Assembly (NCBI RefSeq): GCF_000002425.4
Contig: NC_037256.1
Coordinates: 3,361,310-3,425,309, forward strand
From: Physcomitrium patens
Lineage: Eukaryota; Streptophyta; Bryopsida; Funariales; Funariaceae
Direction of reading: 5' to 3'
Length of the DNA stretch: 64,000 nt
In this document: positions 56,242-64,000 of the stretch, piece by piece
Layout of the letters: each line of letters begins with the position of its first letter
Position numbering within the stretch: the first letter of the stretch is position 1
The notes under the pieces: model-generated
Told to the model about the DNA's origin: nothing
Database searches by the model: none
The model's input: only the letters and a program-made list of their open reading frames with translations
Program-made: the position numbers and the translations under genes

Positions 56242-57566
56242 TGTTGATGTATTACATGTTGTTTTACTCAGGAATGCACTAGGCACTTAGCTATGGAAGG
56301 TGAGATTATGTTTCAAAAGTAGCCAAGAAATCCTAATAGGTTTTATCCATGTGAGAAGAATATAATCTGAATTTCAATTCAAAAGTGCTTAAAATACTCT
56401 TCTTAGTAGTCTTAACCATACATAAATCCCAATCACCTTGTTACTTTCATATTTAAGCAATTTAGATTTTTCTTATAAATCCCAATCCTAATCAATGAAT
56501 TTTAACAAGTTGTAACATCCAATCTGCCCATCCACTTGATATAGAATTTTGCATACAATTGTCAATGCAAGTCTTTTAAATGCTCAAGAAGTTTTAGCCC
56601 AATCCAACTTACAGATTGTGAGAAAACCTCCAAAAATTGCACCAATGTCACTTGGCCGCCAACTTGAAAAGTGAAGCAGAAATCCTAGCATTGATATCTC
56701 CTTCTCCAATCATTAACTTTGTTTCAAAATCGATGTGTAGCTTGATCTTTAAGTCCTCCAACACCATGCCAATTTTCACCTTAATCTAACTAATGGATCT
56801 TTAGATATTATAGAAATCCTACCTAACCTCAAACTGCCATCTTTTAAAACCCTCTTGTGCTAAAAATTAGATTTCTCTAAACCACGCCATTAGATTATCA
56901 CAAAATTTTGTATACACTTAGCACACCCAATAATCCAAACAATATCAAATTTTCAACTATAGATGTCATGCCAATTGCACGAACTAGCCAAAATTGCTAG
57001 TCCAAATTATATTATATAAAATCCAAATCATTGATACAAACCCTGACTTTGAGCAACATTTTCTAAGTCCTCCAAAACCCTCTCCAAACACTTCTTATGT
57101 CTCTGGAAAGAACTTTAAGCTAGTTCTTAAATCTTAACCTCCAATCTTTGAATGAAATCCTATTTTGCCATAGGTCATCGTTTTAGTGGCCAGAGGTCTG
57201 ATTTCGACCCTGTTTCACAAACGGTCGACCCTTGGGTATCAATCTATCCCATTCTAAGGATTTTTTAGCCCAACCCTTTTCTCAACTTAACCTTAGTACC
57301 AACTATACTAATTATTTAGCTCTTCTAACCTGATTTCATCAATTTATGGTCTTTCTAAGGTAGTAGAAGAGTCTCTACAACCTAAAAGGTAAAATTACTA
57401 ACTAACCTTCAACCTACTAATTATTAAGATAAAAAATAACTTAAGAGGCTTTTATAAAAGCCATTTTTAGATACCTCAAATTATAATTAAACTAAGATAA
57501 TTAGATATTAATTAGAAATTTAATTTTGATTATAATTTTATTATATCATCGTATTACATCATGACA
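56242..57566 (+). repeat. Family-A LTR copy, plus orientation (probably solo)
   Basis: It begins TGTTGATGTATTACATG and ends CGTATTACATCATGACA, the same ends as at 11,947-13,244. It shares the CTTAGCTATGGAAGGT block (56,296). It sits between LTR-B and the 3' part of gypsy C2. A clean target duplication is not seen. Confidence 0.75.
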
Positions 57567-58422
57567 CTTGACTCTATGAAGATCTACCTTGGAATTCACG
57601 TGTCCTTTCTTGAGTTGTATAAGACAATGAATATCTTTGGAAGAAGACAAATGCCACCTCCTCTTATAGAAGTAGATAATAATCAAGAGTTTGAGGTAGA
57701 AATTTTTTTTGACTTAAGGTGACATGGAAATAAGTTGGAATATCTTGTTCATTGAGGTAGATATGATATTAGTGAACGCACATGGGAGCTATCAAAGAAT
57801 ATTGCAAATGCAACAAAAAAAAGTTGAAGCCTTTCATTAAAAACATCTATTAAAATTAAGATAAAAAATTAGAAATCTTTTCTATAAAAGAAACAAGACC
57901 AAAGAAAGATAACACTCTACTTTCTATCTTTTTTTGTAGTTTGTATGTAGTTAAGGAGATAGAGAACTAACAACCAATAGATTCAACTCAAAAGCTTTTA
58001 TTTGGAGACTTACTAGATGAGACATTGCGATTGTCACAACCTTCAAGATGATGAAATCAAGATGAAGATCCTCAAGAATGACATGTCTTTCCTCAAATAG
58101 ATGGCAAGATACAATATGTTTAGTATCACGACCTTGTATAAGATTCTTGATGTTTGATGATTTTATTAGAGATAGAAACAACTCTTGATGGTGTTTTAAA
58201 TGTCTTATTTGAAGGAAGTTATGAAGGCCTCAATAATGACCAAATAATAGGATAGTCTTCTCACTTTGGTATAGAATACCATTCATGATTGAAAAAGCTT
58301 ATCAACCATCTTTGAAGAAAACAAAGATTAGAATATGTGGTAAATACAATTTGTCGCATCCAAGATTTTTTTAATATATGAAGACTGCTCTTCGTGGAAC
58401 TTATTCCTACAATAGCAAATAA
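57567..58422 (+). pseudogene. Gypsy C2 3' part: integrase end, chromodomain, conserved tail
   Basis: It resumes at 'actctatgaagatctacctt', matching 48,773 in C1. A chromodomain remnant lies at 57,700-57,830. The conserved 3' region follows at 57,950-58,385, with a fully open minus-strand frame at 57,951-58,181. Sequence between gag and here is replaced by LTR-B and LTR-A. Confidence 0.72.
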
Positions 58423-58952
58423 TATCATGGACATACATAAGTATTCAAGTAAATAGTTATATGATTAGGTAGGAATAATTAAAAATAAATAAAAGTAGGT
58501 TAATTTTATAAGACCTTTTAAAGAAGCTTTATAGATGCTGCTTGACTTTACATGTATTTGTAGTTGATTGGTAGGTTAAAACCATGGTCAATAACTTAAC
58601 AATGTATTGGTAGCTTGAAGAAAAAACTAACTATGTGGTGCATATATAAAAAACTTGCCTTGCAAGTTAAGATTCGTGTTTTGCAAAGTCAACACATTTT
58701 GGAAGTTGTATAAGACATTATTATGTAGCTCCTAGTTAAGAGTTTATATGGAGGCCAGAGTGAAGCCTGCTTTATTCTTGTCAATGTCTTTCTATTCTTT
58801 AGACTTATTTCAAGACTTTTTAGTCTTCTTGGTTTTAGTAATAGCCATTTTAGTTTAATATTATATCACCTTTTGAGTGATTTTTTAAATTCTCTTCAAT
58901 GACACAAGAGTGTATTGAAGATTTTCTTTCTTCAAAATTCATGTCTTTGACA
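58423..58952 (+). repeat. Gypsy C2 3' LTR
   Basis: TATCATGGACATACATAAG...CATGTCTTTGACA, about 530 bp, colinear with the C1 LTRs. Confidence 0.82.
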
Positions 58953-59456
58953 GGATCTTTACCTCAATTATATTGTCTTGAAGGTTGTGACAATCATGAT
59001 GTCTTGATTGACAAATCAGTAAATGAAAGCTTTTGAGTTGAATCTGCTAATTAATGATTCTTTGTCTCTTTAATGTCACAAGTATACAAAAGCTACAAGT
59101 AATAGTAGAAAGTAGAATGCTACCTTCCTTGGATCTTATTTCTTTTATGATAAAGATTTTCTATTCTTTATCTTAATTTGATCGATGTGGTCAATGAAAA
59201 GCCTCAACTCTCTTTGTTATTTTTGTAAGATTTTTTGTTCATTCTTTTGTGCATTCACTAATATCATATCTATATCAATGAATAAGATAATCTAATTTAT
59301 TTTGGCATCGCCTTGAATTTAAGACTTTTTCTATTTCAAATACTTAATTATTATCCACTTCTATAGGTGGAGGTGGCATTTGTCTTCTTGTTGAGATATT
59401 TACTATCTTATATGGCTCAAGAAGAAACATATGAAATACGGGATATATCTTTTGTG

Positions 59457-59460
<4 letters not shown>
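58953..59460 (-). pseudogene. Gypsy C 3'-part fragment, minus orientation
   Basis: Inverse of the C1 tail: the conserved 3' region at 58,955-59,080, a 'tgtcacaagtatacaaaagc' block and the chromodomain at 59,270-59,350. The integrase C-terminal segment at 59,350-59,450 is cut by a (TA)n tract. Confidence 0.65.

Positions 59461-59502
<42 letters not shown>
59461..59502. repeat. (AT)21 microsatellite
   Basis: A perfect AT dinucleotide run at the junction between two oppositely oriented gypsy fragments. It replaces the first bases of the following LTR. Confidence 0.95.
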
Positions 59503-59505
<3 letters not shown>

Positions 59506-61857
59506 AAATACCTATATGATTATATAGAAGTCGGTAAAATTAGATAAAAATAAGTTAATCTCATAATTGTTTTTAGAAAAGTTTCCTAGAAGCCTTATAG
59601 ATATTGCTTTGATATTATATATATTTCTAGTTAATTAATAGGTTAGAAACTTGATCAACAAATTTACCACATATTGGTAGTTTATAAAATAAGCTAATTA
59701 TATGGGACACGTATAAAAAAACTTATCTTATAAGTTAAGACATGTATCTTATAAAGTCAACACATTTTAGAGGTCATATAAGACATTGCCACATAGTTCC
59801 TAGATAAGAGTATATATGTATATAAGAGTAAAGCTTTTTTCACTCTATTCAATGCCATTCTAGTTCTTAGTCTTATTTTTAGACTTTCTAATCTTCTTAT
59901 TTTTGATAATAGCCATTTTAAATTAATATCATATCATCTTTAAGTAAATTTTTAGTTATTTTGAGTAACATAGGAGTGTATTGAGGATTTCTTTCTTCAA
60001 GATTCATTTCTTCATAATTTGATAAGAGTGCTAACTTACTATTTCTATCTTTTTTTAGAAGTGAGTGAATTATCCTACCTCTATTGTTGTATTTTGAAGG
60101 TTGCAAATTACCTACGTTTAAACAAACAATCTTATTTTTAAATATTGATTTTTTTTAAAGAGAGTGGATTATCCCTCTTTGTAAAAAATTTTATTTGATA
60201 TTAGAAATTATAGATTATTTTCTTCTAATTTAACTTTTTGAAAAAATTAAAAGTTTGCATCAAGAAATTATATAATTGAAGGAAGCAAGTAGATTGATCT
60301 TACAACCAAATCTAGGAAGTTTTCCTTCTACAAGTATGACAAGGACAAGGATTAGTATATTTGAAAAGTTAGATGGAATAAGATCAAAATTTTGAAGATT
60401 TTTGCAACAAGTGAAGCTTTATCTAAAGTTGCATGTCTTCCAATATTTTGATGGATTTATTCAAGTCTAATTCATGGGTATACTTTTATTATAAATTACT
60501 CTCTTTTTTGTTTACACCTTTAATGGAAATGAATTTATAACTTTTTTATCATTTAAATTTATTTATGGCCATATTTAGAAAAAAAAATTAAAAAAGAGTA
60601 GCAAAGATCAATCTCTTATTTTTACGATAAGAATCATGGTCAACTACTATATATGCTATTAAATTTCAAAACCTCGCTTGCAACATAGACTGGAATGACA
60701 AAGCTCTTATTAATCAATTTTGATATAGATTGAAGGATAATGTCAAAGATTTATTATTAATAATATCAAAGGCAAAATCTTTAGAAAAATTTATTATTCA
60801 AGCCATTGCATGTAATAATTAATTATTTGAAAGATATTAAGAACAAAGATTTGGTTAAAGAAAAATAAATCAAATAATGACAGCACCTCTCAAGTTTTTA
60901 GAAATATATTCATTAGGATTGGAACTAATGCAAATTGATATAGTATGTTTTAAATTCCTCCCGGATCAAAAAAAGAATCGGCAACATCAAAAAGGTTTAT
61001 ATTTATATTATGGAAAAGCTAAAGATACTACTCAATATTATTCAAAGAAATAATGCAATTACAAAGTAAAAAGCATAGCTGCTAAAGAAGATAATGTGTC
61101 AAAAAACCAGTCTCTCTAACTACAATAAGGATCGTGGAGCTAGAATCTAGCACAATTTTTTAATAAAAGTCTTATTCTTTCCTCAAATCCTTCATCTTAT
61201 TTTATAATAGAAGTTTATTTAGGACTAAAAAATTACAAAGCCTTAGTTTTATGAGATTTAAGAGCCTCAACCTATTTTATAGAGTAAGATTTTGTCAAAA
61301 AATAAGAAATATCATGAATAAAAAAAACTAAACTATACACGTAGAAGTCATAGATGGTTGTTTATTATCTTCTAGAGATATTATGTATGAATCTGTTCCT
61401 TTAGATGTAGCAATTAAGGATCATTATAACCTAGTAATATTTAATGTAATAAGATTTTTATCTAATCTAATTATTTTAGAATTATATTGATTAAAAAGTA
61501 TAATCTTTAAATAGATTGGATTTCTCATAATATTAATTTTTTTGATAGTTTAATCCAAATTTTCTTTAATTAAATAAAAATATATAAGTTTAATACATCC
61601 ACATCCTCATTGGTAGGTATGAAAGCTTTTATATATATCGTAAAATAATGGTTATCTTTTGCTTTATATACCGTGTCTATTTTTGATGGCAAAAAGATAT
61701 CAAGTGATATTTTTAGCTAATATCAAGATTTTTAAGATATTTTGAAAAGAAAAACATAGATCTCTTTCTAAAGTATCATCCTTATGATTGTTCCATTGAT
61801 CTTCAAAAAAGAGCTCAACCACCATTTAGACCAATCTATAGCCTATCACAAAACAAA

Positions 61858-62157
61858 TTGGTTTCTCTCAAAGAATATATTAATAAGAAAATAGCTAAGA
61901 ATTTTATATGTCATTCAAAATCTCTAGCCACGGCTCTTATTTTATTTGTGAAGAAAAAAGATAAATCTCTACGGAGGTATATGGACTATCATGGAGTCAA
62001 TAAGATTATCATAAAAAATAAGTATTTTCTACCTTTGATTTCAAGACTTTTTGATCAATTAAATCAAATAAATATCTATAAAAAAATAGATCTACAAAGA
62101 GTATATAATCTAACTGTTGAGTATTTAGTAACAACTAAAAGCTCAACGTTTTCTTAA
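61858..62157 (+). pseudogene. C3 reverse transcriptase N-terminal half
   Basis: The open stretch encodes [36 protein letters not shown]-type and KIDLQRVYN blocks, the fingers domain of gypsy RT. The frame then enters the LTR-B scar and stops. The YLDD catalytic segment and all RNase H are missing. Confidence 0.8.
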
Positions 62158-62183
62158 GGCAAACTCTCTCTATCTCAATATCA
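62115..62183 (-). repeat. LTR-B terminal scar at a deletion junction in C3
   Basis: The inverse of this segment reads tgatattgagatagagag then tttgccttaagaaaacg, the LTR-B start (compare 55,996 and 4,060). It sits between RT and integrase sequence, replacing more than 1 kb of the element. Confidence 0.72.
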
Positions 62184-64000
62184 AGATACTTCTAAGTTTG
62201 AGTTTGACAATAACCTACTTTATTTTAAATGACACTTATATATGCCAGAAGGAGAAGCATGTTTATGTATTCTTCAAGCATGTCATGACTTTCTAATGGC
62301 ATGACATTTTGAATACAATAAAACTTTATAGCTAATATTCAAAGTTTTTTGGTCGCTTCAAATGTAGAAGGTTGTAAAAGACTTAGTTCAATCATGTGAC
62401 ATTTATTTAAGGTCAAAAACTCCTTGTCATCAACCTTATAGACTTCTTTAGCCATTACCTATTCTAGAACAACTATGGTCTTCTATTACTATGGATTTTA
62501 TTACGGATCTTTTAATCTCAGGATCATGTGATTCTATATTTGTGATAGTAGATCATTTATCAAAATGATACATTTTACACTATGTACAAAATCTATCACA
62601 AGTAAAAAAACTACCAAGATTTTTCTTGATAATATTTATTAATATCATGGATTGTCAAAAGATATTATATCAAATAGGAGGGCTCAATTTGTATCAAGAT
62701 TTTAGAGAATTCTTTTTCAAATTCCAAAGGTGGATATAAAGCTCTCTTCAATCTTTTATCATCAAACTAATAGACAAATAGAGTTTGTTTATAACAATAC
62801 AATGCATTTTTTTAAACAACAAATACTTTTCTTTGCTAATTATGATTACCATCCATGACTTGAAACTTTTGGCTTTTTAAATGTTGATAATCCTACGACA
62901 AAAGTTTTGGCAAATCATTTGTCTGAGCTACATGCAACAATGAAGATACAATTAAAGGAAGCTTAAGAACGCAAAGATCAATGTCGATGCCTATTGAAAG
63001 GAATAACCACAATTCAATATATATGACAAGGAATGGTTATTTCATTATAATATCAAGACTACTTATCCTTATGATAAATTAGACTATTGCAAGCTTGGAT
63101 CTTTTTTCATTTGTGGACTAATCAATCCAGTTGCTTTTTGATTATATCTATTAGAGTCAATGAAGATCTATCATACTTTCTATATGTCTCTTCTTGAACC
63201 ATACAAGATTGTAAACATACTAAGAAGAAGACAAGCTCCACTTCCTCCAACAGAAGTGGACAATAATAAAGAATTTGAAATAAAAGAAGTTCTAGACTCA
63301 TGGCGATGCTGAAATAAATTGCAATATCTTATCCATTGGTACAAATATGATATTAGTGAATGCACATTGAAGCCAATAAAGAATCTTGCAAATGCAACAA
63401 AGGTAGTGGAGGCTTTTCATCAACGACATCCATCAAAACAAAGATAAAGAATAATAAGTCTTTGCTATAAAAGAAACAAGGTCTAAAGAAGATTGCATTC
63501 TAACTTCTATCTTTGTTTGTGGTTTCTATGTATTTGTGATACTAAAGAAATGGAGAATTAATAATTAGTAGATTTGACTCAAGAGCCTTCATTTGCTCGC
63601 TTATTAGATGAGACATTGCAATTGTCACAACCTTAAAGACAACACAATCAAAATGAAGATCTTTAAGAATGACATGTTCTTCTTCAAATAGATGGCAAGA
63701 TACAATGTTTTTGATACCACAACCTTGGAAACGACTTCCAATGTATGGTGATTTTATTAAAGATAGAAATAATTCTTGATGGTGTTTCAAATATTTTATT
63801 TGATAGAAGTTATGAAGGCCTTAACAATGATCAAATAATTTGGTGGTCTTTTTGCTCTGGTATGGGATACTATTGATAGTTGAGAGGCCCTATCAACCAT
63901 CTTCAAAGTATATGGCAAATATAGTTTACAGCATCTTGAATTTTTTCAATATATGATGACCACTCATCATGGAATTTATTCTTAGAAGAGAGATAATGTC

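Larger units (their letters stand above)
59503..64000 (+). mobile_element. Gypsy C copy C3 (5' LTR to start of 3' LTR, defective)
   Basis: The 5' LTR spans 59,503 to about 60,015 with its first bases lost to the (AT)n run. Then come a tttgataagagtgctaac site, gag (60,240-61,080), protease (61,190-61,600), RT N-terminal half (61,858-62,110), an inverted LTR-B scar (62,115-62,183), integrase (62,190-62,800), chromodomain (63,270-63,400), the conserved 3' region with an open minus-strand frame (63,542-63,790), a purine tract (agaagagagataa) and TGTC at 63,997-64,000, the start of the 3' LTR. RT catalytic core and RNase H are deleted at the scar. Confidence 0.82.

Overview
This is a stretch of an AT-rich plant nuclear genome, almost certainly from a land plant. 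It has one ordinary intron-containing plant gene (an alkaline ceramidase of the ACER/AtCES1 type), one nuclear tRNA-Lys(UUU) gene, and otherwise decayed LTR retrotransposons. Coding density is very low. Nearly every transposon reading frame is broken, mostly at Trp, Gln and Arg codons as expected from C-to-T decay of methylated DNA. The species cannot be named from the sequence. I see no prokaryotic-type operons, CRISPR or phage features.

Layout. 1-3.07 kb: remnants of Ty3/gypsy elements on the minus strand (RT, protease, gag and one LTR). 3.07-9.64 kb: a nearly full-length Ty1/copia element (copia-1) carrying a 1.27-kb LTR-like insertion in gag and flanked on both sides by the same ~270 bp of gypsy sequence. 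9.65-15.64 kb: more minus-strand gypsy, with a GC-richer solo LTR (11,947-13,244) inside a reverse transcriptase, and an outer LTR with primer-binding site at 15.08-15.64 kb. 15.6-20.1 kb: degenerate AT-rich relics. 20.1-25.4 kb: a second copia element of the same family (copia-2), with a 5-bp target duplication. 25.4-30.0 kb: very AT-rich old LTR sequence. 30.0-35.6 kb: a GC-richer, low-copy island with the ceramidase gene (exons 33,410-33,681 and 34,012-34,537), its likely promoter and leader, and a pair of inverted repeats upstream. 36.45-37.96 kb: another LTR of the 12-kb family. 40.55-42.1 kb: a second low-copy island containing the tRNA gene. 42.4-64.0 kb: an array of chromodomain gypsy elements (here called C) in alternating orientation. 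The best is C1 (43,892-50,179), with both LTRs and a perfect CTCTT target duplication. The window ends on the first four bases of the 3' LTR of element C3.

The two genes are unrelated to each other. The ceramidase is predicted to act in sphingolipid turnover in endomembranes, and the tRNA serves translation. Everything else is a layered insertion history: gypsy C and D elements were hit by copia and by two families of long LTRs (called A and B here), most of which survive only as solo LTRs. The observations most worth following are the long duplicated flanks of copia-1, a primer-binding site matching the anticodon arm of initiator tRNA-Met, a 371-bp identity tract with a shared nonsense codon between the two copia copies, and a conserved region with coding-like frames between the chromodomain and the 3' LTR of gypsy C.
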